42,622 nucleotides of DNA from a virus: the IMG/VR virus record IMGVR_UViG_3300042691_045800, positions 1 through 42,622 of that record. One strand, 5' to 3'. Shown piece after piece: positions 20,529-30,519 of this stretch. A model generated the notes under the pieces. It was not told where the DNA came from, ran no database searches, and saw only the letters and a list, made by a program, of their open reading frames with translations. The position numbers and the translations under genes were made by a program. Each line of letters begins with the position of its first letter. The first letter of the stretch is position 1.

Positions 20529-21233
20529 ATGGCTTATACAACAACGCAGTTAATTACACGTGCCTATTATTTATCAGGTGTTGTGTCGAAGGACTTGCAA
20601 TCCGTCAGTGGATCACAGCTGACGGAGGGTTTGTTCTTATTAAATGCGTTGTTGGATACCAAAACAGCAAATCAGCGTTTAATCCCCTACTTCAATAAAT
20701 ATGAATTTGATGCGGTAGAGGAACAAGAAAAATATGAAATTCCGAATTTAGTTGAGGCGGAGTGTTTAACGTTCCACATAGGTGATGTGCGTTATTCGAT
20801 GAAGCCGCAATCGCGTGTTGATTATATGGGTTCAGCGCGTGTGAATAACGTTCAGTCGTTGCCGTATTACTGGCACATTGAACGCACAAAGGACGGTGCA
20901 GACCTGTATATGTATTTTGTGCCAAATGCAGACTACCCCTGCGAGTTGTGGGGTAAGTTTAGCTTACAAAATGTGGCGTTAGGGCAAGACCTGTCTGAAA
21001 CCTATCCCATGTTTTATTTGGAATATTTGAGATATGCGTTAGCTGAGTACATTTGCCAAGAATATAACATCACTTTCCCGCCACAAAATGCGATGAAGTT
21101 GAACGAATTTGAGCAAATCATTATTGACATCAGTCCAACCGATTACACCATGCAGAAATTGTCATCCTTGCAATTAGAGAATGGGTTCAATTGGGGAGAT
21201 GTGAATATTGGTCGTGGTTGGAGACCGAGCTAA
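20529..21233 (+). CDS. Tail accessory / head completion protein (P22 gp4-like)
   Basis: The 234-residue product starts TTQLITRAYYLSGVVSKDLQ and carries GLFLLNALLDTKTANQRLIP, typical of podovirus gp4-like adaptor proteins that ring the portal. P22 gp4 is shorter (166), so the C-terminal part is extra. It follows the coat region and precedes a gp10-like gene, the same order as in P22. Its TAA overlaps the next ATG. Confidence 0.78.
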   Translation: MAYTTTQLITRAYYLSGVVSKDLQSVSGSQLTEGLFLLNALLDTKTANQRLIPYFNKYEFDAVEEQEKYEIPNLVEAECLTFHIGDVRYSMKPQSRVDYMGSARVNNVQSLPYYWHIERTKDGADLYMYFVPNADYPCELWGKFSLQNVALGQDLSETYPMFYLEYLRYALAEYICQEYNITFPPQNAMKLNEFEQIIIDISPTDYTMQKLSSLQLENGFNWGDVNIGRGWRPS

Positions 21234-22717
21234 TGCAGAAAGGACGTTCACCGATATCAAAAGACGTGCCTTTAGAGGTAGCGGGTTCATCAACGTATGG
21301 ACGTGACCCAAAGATTTTGGCTTGTCGCACATTTAACATGATCATGAGTGACGGGTGGTTTGTTGAGTATGGTGGATTTAAGAGAATTTTAGAATTTGCC
21401 GAATCGTCTGGCCGGGGAATATTTTCAAGCACTCCTGGCAACCGAATGATTATTGTTGTTTACAATTTTGTTTATTCAATCACTGCTTCCTCGGCAAACC
21501 AGTATTTTGGATCTTTTGTAGGCGAGCTATCCACATTTTATGGTGATGTTTTTATAGATGAAAACAACACCGGTCAAATAGCCATTTGTGATCGGCATCA
21601 ATTATGGATTTATAAATACAATACGGGTGATTTTATACAGGCTACTTTGCCTGCTGGCGTAATTCCAAACTATGTTTCTCAGCAAAACGGTAGATTTATT
21701 GTACCTGATGCTTTAACAAATTTAGTTTATTTGTCAGCCATAGGAGATGGGCTTAATTTCTTTTGGTCAGCAGATGGCAATCCTGTTGCTTTGGCGATAC
21801 AAACCAAGCCAGATAGGGCTGTCGCCGCAGTAAGAGCGCCTGGAAAAGGTAATCTTTTGTTGGTTATGGGAAAGACCGTAACAGAGCTATGGGTAGATGT
21901 TGGGGGCGCATTACTGCCATATCAAAAAAGCACTTCTAGCAATATTGATTACGGCGTATTAAGTGCCGGAACAATTGCCTGCTCTGATAATTTTTGTGCT
22001 TGGTTGGGCATAAATGAAAAATCTGGCCCGGTGATTATTGTGTGTAGTGGCACAAATTCTGAAACCATTTCGACGGATGGAATTAATTATAAGTTGTCGC
22101 AAGTGGTAGAGCCTGAAAATTCATGTGGTTTCTTTGTAAAGCTGGCCGGACATTTAATTTATCAGCTTACCTTCTATGGTGATAACGATAATTTTAGTTT
22201 GATTTATGATTTTACCACGAAGAAGTTTTTTGATGTCAGCAATGAAGAAATGAATTATCACCCTGCCAGAAGGGCTGCGTTTTTTAACAACGATTATTTT
22301 TTTGTTAGTTTACGCAGCGGTGATCTATATCAGTTAAGTGCATCCTATTCAGATTATGACTATGGTGATGGGAAAATAAAAGAGATTCCCCGTGTGCGTA
22401 TTTGCAACAACATTCGCATGCCGGATTCGTCACGATTCATTGTTAATCGACTAACGTTCACCATGGAGCAGGGAACGGATTACACCTACCAACAAACAAA
22501 TCCCGATTATCAGCCAAGATTAGTATTAAGAAATTCCCGTGATGGTGGGGTTAGTTTTGGTAGTGATAGCGCAAAAGAATACCATGTTGCGGGCTTTAGA
22601 TTGAATCGTTTTGATTTTTGGAATCAGGGTTCTGCAAACGATTATGTTGCGCAGTTTCGGTTTTATGGGCGTGGCCCATGGAAATGTAATAACGGTCTAG
22701 CGAGTATTTACCAATGA
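21233..22717 (+). CDS. Packaged DNA stabilisation protein (P22 gp10-like)
   Basis: ATG 21233 lies in a TAATG junction with GGAGA upstream; the longer frame from 21191 is rejected. The 494-residue product is beta-propeller-like (WSADGNPVALAIQTKPDRAV, LLVMGKTVTELWVDVGG, RFIVNRLTFTMEQGT) with the C-terminal SRDGGVSFGSDSAKEYHVAG that typifies gp10. It forms the hub between gp4 ring and tail needle and closes the filled head. P22 gp10 has 472 residues. Confidence 0.85.
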   Translation: MQKGRSPISKDVPLEVAGSSTYGRDPKILACRTFNMIMSDGWFVEYGGFKRILEFAESSGRGIFSSTPGNRMIIVVYNFVYSITASSANQYFGSFVGELSTFYGDVFIDENNTGQIAICDRHQLWIYKYNTGDFIQATLPAGVIPNYVSQQNGRFIVPDALTNLVYLSAIGDGLNFFWSADGNPVALAIQTKPDRAVAAVRAPGKGNLLLVMGKTVTELWVDVGGALLPYQKSTSSNIDYGVLSAGTIACSDNFCAWLGINEKSGPVIIVCSGTNSETISTDGINYKLSQVVEPENSCGFFVKLAGHLIYQLTFYGDNDNFSLIYDFTTKKFFDVSNEEMNYHPARRAAFFNNDYFFVSLRSGDLYQLSASYSDYDYGDGKIKEIPRVRICNNIRMPDSSRFIVNRLTFTMEQGTDYTYQQTNPDYQPRLVLRNSRDGGVSFGSDSAKEYHVAGFRLNRFDFWNQGSANDYVAQFRFYGRGPWKCNNGLASIYQ

Positions 22718-22968
22718 GAGTGCCTACCTATACCGCCGAGATGGATCAGCAGCTTTACCACGATGTATTAAACCAGCAGTTACAGCAAAACGTTTCTCAG
22801 GATGGTTTTGTCATGCCAAGCCGGACAACCGCAGATATTGCAGCAATCGCCAGTGCTGATAATACGAATGGTCGGCCAGATGGTGCCATGTGGTACGACC
22901 AAGATTTAAAAAAGTTAGTAACAAAACAAGATGGTGTCGTTGTGCAAGTAAATACTTCGCCATTATAA
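22714..22968 (+). CDS. Small virion-associated protein, 84 aa
   Basis: ATGA overlap with the gp10-like gene. The product is polar, with GRPDGAMWYDQDLKKLVTKQ near the C-terminus, a P.G..WYD....L motif seen in small phage tail-associated proteins. It sits where P22 has its tail needle, but it is too short for that and has no coiled coil. Confidence 0.6.
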   Translation: MRVPTYTAEMDQQLYHDVLNQQLQQNVSQDGFVMPSRTTADIAAIASADNTNGRPDGAMWYDQDLKKLVTKQDGVVVQVNTSPL

Positions 22969-22991
22969 ATTAGTGATTCCGTGAGGTAGAA

Positions 22992-23558
22992 ATGGCCAGC
23001 AATCCAGCCAATGCGGCAATGCCGTATTTACAACAAGTACCCGATACCATTACGCCGTATTACCAGCCATATATTGATGCAGGTACACAGTCTTTAGGTA
23101 CGCTGCAAGATCAGTATAACACTTTGCTGACTAATCCACAGGCCATCATGCAAATGCTGGGCGGCAGTTATCAGCAATCGCCTGGCTATCAATACGACTA
23201 CAACCAATCTCAGAATGCTGCCATGAATGCGGCGGCTGCGGGTGGTTATGTGGGAACTCCTGCCAATCAGAACGAGGCGGCAAACGCTGCCTATGGCGTT
23301 AGTAACCAAGACTATTGGAATTATGTAAATCATATGACGGGTTTATATAACACAGGATTAGAGGGCGAGCAGGGCCTAAATCAAATGGGTTATGGCGCAT
23401 CAAATTCATTAGCACAGGCATTAGGACAAAACCTCAACACTGAGGCCGGATTAGCTTATGCGGGACAGGCTAACCAGAACAAGATGAATCAAGCCTCCAT
23501 GAATGCTTTAGCTCAGGCGTTAGGTGCTGCGGGTTCAGCAGCCATGATGTTTATATAA
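22992..23558 (+). CDS. Ejection protein 1 (P22 gp7-like)
   Basis: The 188-residue product is Asn/Gln/Ala/Gly-rich, with QSPGYQYDYNQSQNAAMNAA, GGYVGTPANQNEAANAAYGV and a C-terminal hydrophobic LGAAGSAAMMFI. PGYQF...AAGG repeats are typical of internal DNA transfer proteins of podoviruses. It is the first of three ejection genes and probably lines the conduit across the periplasm. Confidence 0.75.
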   Translation: MASNPANAAMPYLQQVPDTITPYYQPYIDAGTQSLGTLQDQYNTLLTNPQAIMQMLGGSYQQSPGYQYDYNQSQNAAMNAAAAGGYVGTPANQNEAANAAYGVSNQDYWNYVNHMTGLYNTGLEGEQGLNQMGYGASNSLAQALGQNLNTEAGLAYAGQANQNKMNQASMNALAQALGAAGSAAMMFI

Positions 23559-23567
23559 GGTATAGAT

Positions 23568-24827
23568 ATGCAGCAAATTAGTCCAGGTGCATGGCAAGTT
23601 GATGATTATTCTCCTTATTCAGGGTTAGCGCAATCGCTGGCTCAAGGCATGAAGTTAGGTGCAATGCCAAGACAAATGAAGCAGGAAAGCCAGCAGCGCG
23701 AGCTTCAGAACGCTTTGTCTAAAATACTTGTCCAGTATGCACCACAGAATGCTGAGGCTGACCTACAGGGCAAAATGCTTGGAAACTCTTTGAAGCAAAA
23801 CGAGGTTAATTATGCACCCCAAATGAGTCAGGCGACATTGGCGGAATTATTGGCAAGCACTCAAGGCAAGCAAATAGCCAATCAATATGCGCCACTGGAT
23901 GAGGCCATTAAAATTCAAATGGCGCAACAAAAAAGCGATAGGTTTGGGGACGCCTATCAATTATCGGTTGCATTAAAAAACATGGATCCTGCTACACGTG
24001 CGCTATGGATATCGCAAAATCAGCAAGAATATACCGATATGGTAAATACTATGGCGCAGAAAGCCTCTGCCGGAGCGACTCAGGGGACAGACAAGAACGA
24101 TTTGCTTGGCAGCATGATTGGTAAATATTTCCCTCAAGCGGCACAGGGTCAAAATGCTCCACCGCCTACAGGCAATCTTCCGATAAGCCCCAAGCAAATA
24201 GAGGCGCTTAAGCAAGCCATGCAGCAACCTGGAGGCCAACAAATGCCAGCACAGGGGCAGCCAAATCAAGGATTCCAATCAAGTCCTGAGCAAGTTCAAG
24301 CTCTAGGCCAAGCGTCATTGATGGCCGCTAATAATAAGCTAACAACTGCTGCCACACGCCGCCAAATGGAAGGCGCTATCCAGGTTGAAGACATTATTAA
24401 TGATCCCGGCCTGCAATCTAAGGCTGTTAGTGCGGCTCAATATGCTGGGGCTGCGGGTAAAGGGGACGCGGCATTAGCTGCCCTATCTCAAAAAAATCCA
24501 CAAGCCTACGAGGATTATCTTTCATTTGTAAATCAAGACATGGTTTTACTACAGAATCGCATAAAAACTCTTGATCAAATGGGGGCAACGGATTCTCAGC
24601 GTGAAGAGTTGCAGGGTCTGTATAAAAAGACCATGGATTCTCTCACCTCTAATCCAGAACAATTTATAACCCAATTCAATAACTTAGGAAAGTCATTAAA
24701 CAGGATAGCGAGCTCTGTACAAAAGTCAGCCACACCACTAGGAAGCAATAACAGGCTTCAAGGATTCAATCCAATCGGCACGGGTAAGGCACGTACTTAC
24801 AATCCAGCTACAGGGGAATTGGAATAA
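23568..24827 (+). CDS. Ejection protein 2 (P22 gp20-like)
   Basis: The 419-residue product is Gln/Ala-rich and mostly helical: AQSLAQGMKLGAMPRQMKQE, TQGKQIANQYAPLDEAIKIQ, then a Pro/Gln-rich linker and KSVNRI-like helices. It lies between gp7- and gp16-like genes and matches their composition. Its last base overlaps the next ATG (TAATG). Assignment is by position and composition. Confidence 0.7.
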   Translation: MQQISPGAWQVDDYSPYSGLAQSLAQGMKLGAMPRQMKQESQQRELQNALSKILVQYAPQNAEADLQGKMLGNSLKQNEVNYAPQMSQATLAELLASTQGKQIANQYAPLDEAIKIQMAQQKSDRFGDAYQLSVALKNMDPATRALWISQNQQEYTDMVNTMAQKASAGATQGTDKNDLLGSMIGKYFPQAAQGQNAPPPTGNLPISPKQIEALKQAMQQPGGQQMPAQGQPNQGFQSSPEQVQALGQASLMAANNKLTTAATRRQMEGAIQVEDIINDPGLQSKAVSAAQYAGAAGKGDAALAALSQKNPQAYEDYLSFVNQDMVLLQNRIKTLDQMGATDSQREELQGLYKKTMDSLTSNPEQFITQFNNLGKSLNRIASSVQKSATPLGSNNRLQGFNPIGTGKARTYNPATGELE

Positions 24828-26305
24828 TGCAGCAAATAAATATTCCTGGTGTAGGCCCTGTTAATTTTCCTCAAAGCATGTCCGATGCAGAAATTAAAGA
24901 GGCTATCCAGACAAAAATACTGCCAAAGCATGGCATGTCCGCCCCTCAATCCATGGAAAGTGTTCCACGTGGAACAAATACCGATGTTTTGTCCCAGATA
25001 GGTCGGTATGGTAAGGATTCGGCCAATACCTTTATGCAATCAGTATTGGGGGCTGGTGACGCTGTAAATAATCTCCCCCGTGCTATTGCCAATATGTTAG
25101 CGCCCAAGTCTATGCAAGCCCCCATGGTACAAACAGGCAATCCACAAAACATTGGCTATAAAACAGGCCGATTGGGCGGGGATATTGCGGCGTTTATGGG
25201 CGGCGGCGGAGTGGCTGAAGGTGCAAGAGCGGCCTCTGAAACAATTCCTTATCTAGAGAAGCTAGCTGGAATGCTCAAGACCCCCGCTGGTCAGGCGGCT
25301 GGACGAATTGGTGGCACTTCTTTTGTGGGTGCGGCTGAAAATCCTGAGAATAGGGGCGCTGGCGCAACCTTAGGTGCATTGGCTGGAGTGGGCGGGGAAG
25401 TGCTTCCTGCCGCTGCTTCTGGTGTTGGGAAAATAGCTGAAATGGCTAATCCTGTTGAATATACAAAACAGTTAGCAAGGACTATTTCTGAGCAGTATAA
25501 AAAGGCAACTGCTGAAGCATCTTCTCTTTATCAACCCGTCCTTGAGCGTCATGGGGCCGATGCTATCGATCTTAGGGATAGTGCCTATAGCAAAATAGAT
25601 AAAGACCTGATTGGGCAATATTATGATGTTGGATTAAAAGATTTACATAAACAATTTTCTAATGAGCCTACCTTTAAAAATGCGCATGATTTGCAAAGTC
25701 AATTAGGCGTTGAGATTCGTGCCATGCAGTCCAGTAAATCTGCAAATGAGGCGGCAACACGCAAAGAAATAAAGGCGCTGGATAAAGCAAGAGATGCATT
25801 GAAATCAGACATGGGCAATCACCTTGAATTGGCCGACCCCGCAATGAAGGAAATGTATAACCAGGGGGCTGCTTTATTTAAAGAGAACGTTGCGCCTTAT
25901 CGCGCAGATAACATTATTAAAAAGATTGCGGAAGGCAAGAAGGAAACCGTTTCCCCTGCGGTACTAAAAAACAGATTGACTGCAATGAAGGAAGGCGATG
26001 CTTTTGATGTTAATCACTATCTTAGTCAGGCATTAAATGGATTAACTAAAAAGGTAGAGACGGGCAAGGCTGTAAGCAATGCGGGATCACTTATAGGCGG
26101 ATTGGGTGGCGCAGGTCTTGGCACGGCAATTCATCCTGGTGTTGGCTCTGGCTTAGGCTTTATTGGCGGAGCAATGGCGGGTAAGCCAATCATGAAATTA
26201 GCAGAAAACCCCCAAGTACAGAATATTTTCTCAAAATCAAAAGGCGGATATGACGCCCTACGCCAAGCGATTATCGCGGCTGTGTTAAGTAGACAAGGAC
26301 AATAA
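24827..26305 (+). CDS. Ejection protein 3 (P22 gp16-like)
   Basis: The 492-residue product has an N-terminal VNFPQSMSDAEIKEAIQTKI, a segment found in large phage injection proteins, then Ala/Gly-rich, potentially membrane-active stretches (LGGDIAAFMGGGGVAEGA, ATLGALAGVGGEVLP, and at 410-450 SLIGGLGGAGLGTAIHPGVG). The middle is a helical, charged domain. It would be ejected with the DNA and insert in the inner membrane. Confidence 0.72.
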   Translation: MQQINIPGVGPVNFPQSMSDAEIKEAIQTKILPKHGMSAPQSMESVPRGTNTDVLSQIGRYGKDSANTFMQSVLGAGDAVNNLPRAIANMLAPKSMQAPMVQTGNPQNIGYKTGRLGGDIAAFMGGGGVAEGARAASETIPYLEKLAGMLKTPAGQAAGRIGGTSFVGAAENPENRGAGATLGALAGVGGEVLPAAASGVGKIAEMANPVEYTKQLARTISEQYKKATAEASSLYQPVLERHGADAIDLRDSAYSKIDKDLIGQYYDVGLKDLHKQFSNEPTFKNAHDLQSQLGVEIRAMQSSKSANEAATRKEIKALDKARDALKSDMGNHLELADPAMKEMYNQGAALFKENVAPYRADNIIKKIAEGKKETVSPAVLKNRLTAMKEGDAFDVNHYLSQALNGLTKKVETGKAVSNAGSLIGGLGGAGLGTAIHPGVGSGLGFIGGAMAGKPIMKLAENPQVQNIFSKSKGGYDALRQAIIAAVLSRQGQ

Positions 26306-26307
26306 CC

Positions 26308-28713
26308 ATGAGCTTAGACCCTAAATATATTATAGCGCCAGCCCTTGAACAGTATTACGTGGATAAAGACACGGGTCTTCCGCTTGCTAATGGTACGTTA
26401 GAATTTTTTTCAGATGTTAATCGATCTACGCATAAACCCATTTATACCATTAGCGGCACTGCGCCTAACTATACCTATACAGAATTGCCTAACCCATTGA
26501 CATTAAATGCAACAGGTAGCCCTGAGGATGAGGCCGGAAACAACATTATTCCGTATTACTATCCTTATGATGAAGACGGCAATGTTGAGCTTTATTATGT
26601 GGTATGTAAAAGCGAAGGGGATGATGAGCAATTCACGCGCGAGGCATGGCCTAATTTTATTGCGGATTCTCCCGATTCAAATCCCGATCAAATATATAAT
26701 TATATCCCTAATGGTCAGTTTTTGGCATATAACAACTTGCCGGAAGATGTGGTAAACAATATTCCGGCAGGGCAAATACGTCAAGCATCCACAAATATTG
26801 CTTATGGAAGATGGGTTTATGATCAATTCCCTGGCAGTACAGCAACAGATAACGTTCAAGTTGTTGAGATCCCTGCTTATGTGTCAAACCCAACCTCAAG
26901 CCCTAGGAACCAAGTTCAAATACAATGTTTTGGGGCGGATCCAAGCGATGGCTATAAAATATTTTGTATTGAATTTGAAGATGTAAATAAATTTTCTTCT
27001 AGCACTCAGTATTATACATTTGCATTTAATGCCGTTACTTATAATAGCAGTCCATTTAATGTTGAGATTGGGATATTTAAATATTATGGAAGCGGCGGCG
27101 CCCCCAGCCCGTCAACAACGACCAATTTAGTTAATTTTACTATTACCTCAACCAATACGCTGTTTCAAATACCATTTATTTTTGGTGCAAACACTGGGAC
27201 TCAAGTTGGAACAAACAATGATGATTACGTAAGAATACAAATAGAATTACCTCCAAATATTTCATTCGGTTGTCGCATGACTGATTTCATGCTGATTAAG
27301 GGTAATGTTGTAATTACAGAATTTCCGCCGCAAACCAATAGAGATATGTTGTCTAGGACATTGAATGCGCCTACTCCAGACCCTGATGGTTATGACATTG
27401 GGATGCCAATGGTTTTAACAAAAAATGGAATTATTTTTGATCATTCTCAAGTAGGGAAAATAGTTGCCTCAATCGATGAGCAGCCGTCATTCGGTGAGCT
27501 TTCTTGCATGGGTACTACTACCTACAGAACCGATTCCTATTCTTCCGATGGTATACCCTATCGCAGATTACAGCGCAAATTAGTGTCGGTTAACGGTTCA
27601 GCAAACGTAGCTAACTTGCCTAAATTTGGAACTGGCCCAGATTATATTACTGCTTATTTTGCTGGCACTACAAATACTAAATTTACGATATGCACCAACA
27701 AGCGGGGGCCGCAGGTAACAACGATAAACAATGGCACTCCGTTTTCTTTCTTTACAAACGTATTAGGCACCGATACCGATTATGGCTTTTTTGCCGCACA
27801 GTTTGATGATGGTACATTTTTATGGATTAAATGTAGAGAACAAGGGTCATGCGCAAATAACAGCAGCGGAACCGCCGGAGTGGTAATCAACACAATTCCA
27901 TATCCGTTTGAAGGCGAGCATATTGGCAACGTGGTTGTAAATCAAATTGTTGGTGTTGAGATAGATAGCTCAAATACGATTGCGCCTGGAACTTATTTCG
28001 TTGTGAACAGTCCAACCACAAAATATGTCATTTGGTTTCAAGTAGATGCATCCGGTTCTCAGCCAGTTGTTAGCGGATCTCCCGTATACATAAAAATTGA
28101 TTTACTGAGTGGATACACTTACGTTGATGTTGCTTATCAAATTTGTGCGGCATTAAATGGCTTTCAGTCAGCGACGATAACCGTAACCGCTGGAAGCACC
28201 ATTCCACCTTCTTCTTATTTTACCTTCCATGCAAACGGTCAAACATACGCCGTATGGTACAACTTAAATGGCACGGGAACGGCGCCAGTAGTTGTTAATG
28301 CGATTTTAATTCCTGTTGTATATGCAACGTCAAACACGGCGGCAAACATTCGACAATTAACGGTTGAGGCAATTAATGACCTGTATTTTGCCACGCCAAA
28401 TATGCAAGGGTTAGGTATTAAGGGTTGGACAGAAAGCGATTATTACGACAGCAATCAGGTGTTTCGTTATTCTCAAGTCCCATCAGTTTTGCCAAAAGGC
28501 ATAGGTACTCTACAGTTTGATTATGGTCTTTCATATGACACGCCAACATTGTCTGAGTTATCCCAACAGTTGCTGGATAGCACGGCAACCTCATTGGATG
28601 GTACTCCGGTTAGAGAAATAGGCCCAGCAGTAAGCACAATTCCTCAAGAATACAAGGGAACGCATCAAACAGACGTTAGAAACATGTACTTAAGCTATTT
28701 TATTAAATATTAA
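26308..28713 (+). CDS. Tail spike / receptor-binding protein with duplicated beta-domain
   Basis: The 801-residue product starts with a head-binding-type domain (ALEQYYVDKDTGLPLANGTL, GNVELYYVVCKSEG), followed by a carbohydrate-binding-like beta domain (WVYDQFPGSTATDNVQV). Two tandem domains at about 550-620 and 625-690 share the plan I.PG.YF........Y..W[FY]......G..P.V....I. The C-terminal part (LSELSQQLLDSTATSLDGTP, TDVRNMYLSYFIKY) resembles collar-type tips. It is likely the adsorption protein. No hydrolase motif is recognised. Confidence 0.75.
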   Translation: MSLDPKYIIAPALEQYYVDKDTGLPLANGTLEFFSDVNRSTHKPIYTISGTAPNYTYTELPNPLTLNATGSPEDEAGNNIIPYYYPYDEDGNVELYYVVCKSEGDDEQFTREAWPNFIADSPDSNPDQIYNYIPNGQFLAYNNLPEDVVNNIPAGQIRQASTNIAYGRWVYDQFPGSTATDNVQVVEIPAYVSNPTSSPRNQVQIQCFGADPSDGYKIFCIEFEDVNKFSSSTQYYTFAFNAVTYNSSPFNVEIGIFKYYGSGGAPSPSTTTNLVNFTITSTNTLFQIPFIFGANTGTQVGTNNDDYVRIQIELPPNISFGCRMTDFMLIKGNVVITEFPPQTNRDMLSRTLNAPTPDPDGYDIGMPMVLTKNGIIFDHSQVGKIVASIDEQPSFGELSCMGTTTYRTDSYSSDGIPYRRLQRKLVSVNGSANVANLPKFGTGPDYITAYFAGTTNTKFTICTNKRGPQVTTINNGTPFSFFTNVLGTDTDYGFFAAQFDDGTFLWIKCREQGSCANNSSGTAGVVINTIPYPFEGEHIGNVVVNQIVGVEIDSSNTIAPGTYFVVNSPTTKYVIWFQVDASGSQPVVSGSPVYIKIDLLSGYTYVDVAYQICAALNGFQSATITVTAGSTIPPSSYFTFHANGQTYAVWYNLNGTGTAPVVVNAILIPVVYATSNTAANIRQLTVEAINDLYFATPNMQGLGIKGWTESDYYDSNQVFRYSQVPSVLPKGIGTLQFDYGLSYDTPTLSELSQQLLDSTATSLDGTPVREIGPAVSTIPQEYKGTHQTDVRNMYLSYFIKY

Positions 28714-28730
28714 AAAAGAGGATTCTCTTA

Positions 28731-29081
28731 ATGCAAAACATGATCATGATTAAAGATATTACGGGCGCGGTTACTTTTGGACTGGAATTCTCTGATAACA
28801 AATACAGTGGGGTATTAACCGCTGGTTCCGAAGACACCATTACAGCGCCTCCATGCCCCAATGCTACGTATAATAAATTATTAGCCGTATTTGTTTTTGA
28901 GCCTGGATCTTTGGTTTGGGTGGCAAAAAACGACACAGCTGAAGCGCCTTCTGGTTCTGCTGGGACAACAACCTCTGAGGGCAATCCTGCTGCACGTAAA
29001 TGTAATCCTGGTGATACTCTTAGCTTTATTACAAATGACACGTCTGCCGAGTTTGGGGTGACTTTTTATGCCATTCAATAA
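28731..29081 (+). CDS. Small virion protein, 116 aa (decoration/fibre-associated)
   Basis: AAAGAGG precedes the ATG. The product has LLAVFVFEPGSLVWVAKNDT, AARKCNPGDTLSFITNDTSA and ends FGVTFYAIQ, a recurrent family of small phage structural proteins with the theme EPG..VWVA......GD.L.FIT....GVTFYA. Its place on the particle is unknown. Confidence 0.7.
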   Translation: MQNMIMIKDITGAVTFGLEFSDNKYSGVLTAGSEDTITAPPCPNATYNKLLAVFVFEPGSLVWVAKNDTAEAPSGSAGTTTSEGNPAARKCNPGDTLSFITNDTSAEFGVTFYAIQ

Positions 29082-29247
29082 TGGTTTTGACTATGGGGTA
29101 AAAGAAAGTCCATTGACCAAAAGCGTTTTTGTTCTTGGCTATGAAATTGGGCAGTTACTGCCCCCTCCGCCAAGTAATTTTATCATTACGCAGGATGGTC
29201 AGCTCATATTAACCCAAGACGGCAATAACAATTTAATTACAGAATAG
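29068..29247 (+). CDS. Small structural-type protein, 59 aa
   Basis: ATG 29068 overlaps the previous gene by 14 bases in another frame; GGGGTG is upstream. The product ends with FIITQDGQLILTQDGNNNLI, short strand repeats of (ILT)xDG type seen in phage fibre-associated peptides. It was too short for common length cut-offs, but its strands and coupling support it. Confidence 0.6.
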   Translation: MPFNNGFDYGVKESPLTKSVFVLGYEIGQLLPPPPSNFIITQDGQLILTQDGNNNLITE

Positions 29248-29260
29248 TGGAGTACAGGTA

Positions 29261-30508
29261 ATGGCAGACGGCGTTAAGTTTAGTCAGTTTCAACCAGTAG
29301 ATTCGGCGCAATCCGGCGATTTAATTGCAGGATATCGGCCAGCGGAAGGCGAAGATCCCGATGTCAACATACAGACTTCAAACGGTCAACTACTGACATT
29401 CATTCAGGATAATATTGAGATTCAGCCCATACAGGTTGCGGGGGAAGCAATTGTTAAAACGGACACTACAGACGTATTGGCGCAGGGCGCAGATAATTGG
29501 TATGTCACTGAAGACGGCGGTACAACGGACAATCTGTCTGGTTTGCCAACAATTACGGGCATTGAAGATTCCATTATTGTTGAAACATGGGATGGGTCAA
29601 CAACGCATGTGAATGTGACTGCTGGCGCTGGAATAGACATTACTAATGGCACTATCACTGCAACAGGAACACCCGCCACAGTAATTTCGTTTGGTGAAAT
29701 GTATATTGGATTACCAAACACCTTGGCAACCGATTTGGGTGGCACAAATAATTGGACAAAGGTTTATGCGGGATCAAGCGGGCTTACACCTTATGATTTG
29801 TATACTGCGGGGCAATTAAATAATTTTACTATGGTAAATGGTGCATTGATTTGTCAGGTTGATGCCTCGCAAAAGTATATTGCCCGTGTAAATGGAAGCG
29901 CGTTTTTTAGTACCGGCTCTTCTCAGCTTGTGTTTTTTGAAATATTCAAAAACGGTGGGACGTCTTTTTCAAATTCTGCATTGATGCCTGTTGCGCTAGG
30001 TGTAGGAACATCGACAACCGCAGGAACAACCTTTTCTTGTCAGGGTATTTTTGACCTTGCTCAAAATGATTATTTGACTATTTATGTTAGAAACAATAAT
30101 GGTTCGCCACAAAATCCCATCATTCATTATATGACGGTCATTATAGAGCCGTTATCTGTAGCTGGTAGCGTGGGCGAAATGCAATGGATTACAGCAACAT
30201 CCAGCACGACTATGGCCGCTAATACAGGGTATTTTACCAATAGCGTTTCTCAAGTTGTATTGACGTTGCCACCAACATTAGTAGAGGGCGAGGTTTTTGA
30301 GGTTTCGGGCGTGGGTGCTGGTGGATGGAGAATAGCGCAGCAGTCGGGTCAGCAAATTATAACCACTAACGGGCAAACAACCGTTGGCGCAAGTGGTTAC
30401 ATTGAATCTGGTGGATCATTTCCAAAAGCCAGTGCGCGCTTAGTTGCTATTGATTCAACCACATTAAAACTGGTTGAGGTCGAAGGCGCGGATATTGATG
30501 TGGTGTAA
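29261..30508 (+). CDS. Tail fibre protein A
   Basis: The 415-residue product starts VKFSQFQPVDSAQSGDLIAG, a short attachment-like segment, then GLPTITGIEDSIIVETWDGS, TAGAGIDITNGTITATGTPA, a jelly-roll-like middle (KVYAGSSGLTPYDLYTAGQL) and a C-terminal VLTLPPTLVEGEVFEVSGVG with GGWRIAQQSGQQIITTNGQT. This last unit recurs as a tip domain in many phage fibres. It is likely trimeric. Confidence 0.72.
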   Translation: MADGVKFSQFQPVDSAQSGDLIAGYRPAEGEDPDVNIQTSNGQLLTFIQDNIEIQPIQVAGEAIVKTDTTDVLAQGADNWYVTEDGGTTDNLSGLPTITGIEDSIIVETWDGSTTHVNVTAGAGIDITNGTITATGTPATVISFGEMYIGLPNTLATDLGGTNNWTKVYAGSSGLTPYDLYTAGQLNNFTMVNGALICQVDASQKYIARVNGSAFFSTGSSQLVFFEIFKNGGTSFSNSALMPVALGVGTSTTAGTTFSCQGIFDLAQNDYLTIYVRNNNGSPQNPIIHYMTVIIEPLSVAGSVGEMQWITATSSTTMAANTGYFTNSVSQVVLTLPPTLVEGEVFEVSGVGAGGWRIAQQSGQQIITTNGQTTVGASGYIESGGSFPKASARLVAIDSTTLKLVEVEGADIDVV

Positions 30509-30519
30509 GGAGATAGATC

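Noticed and set aside
21191-22717. 508-aa form of the gp10-like protein
   Set aside because: The extra 14 codons lie in the preceding gene; TAATG at 21233 is better.
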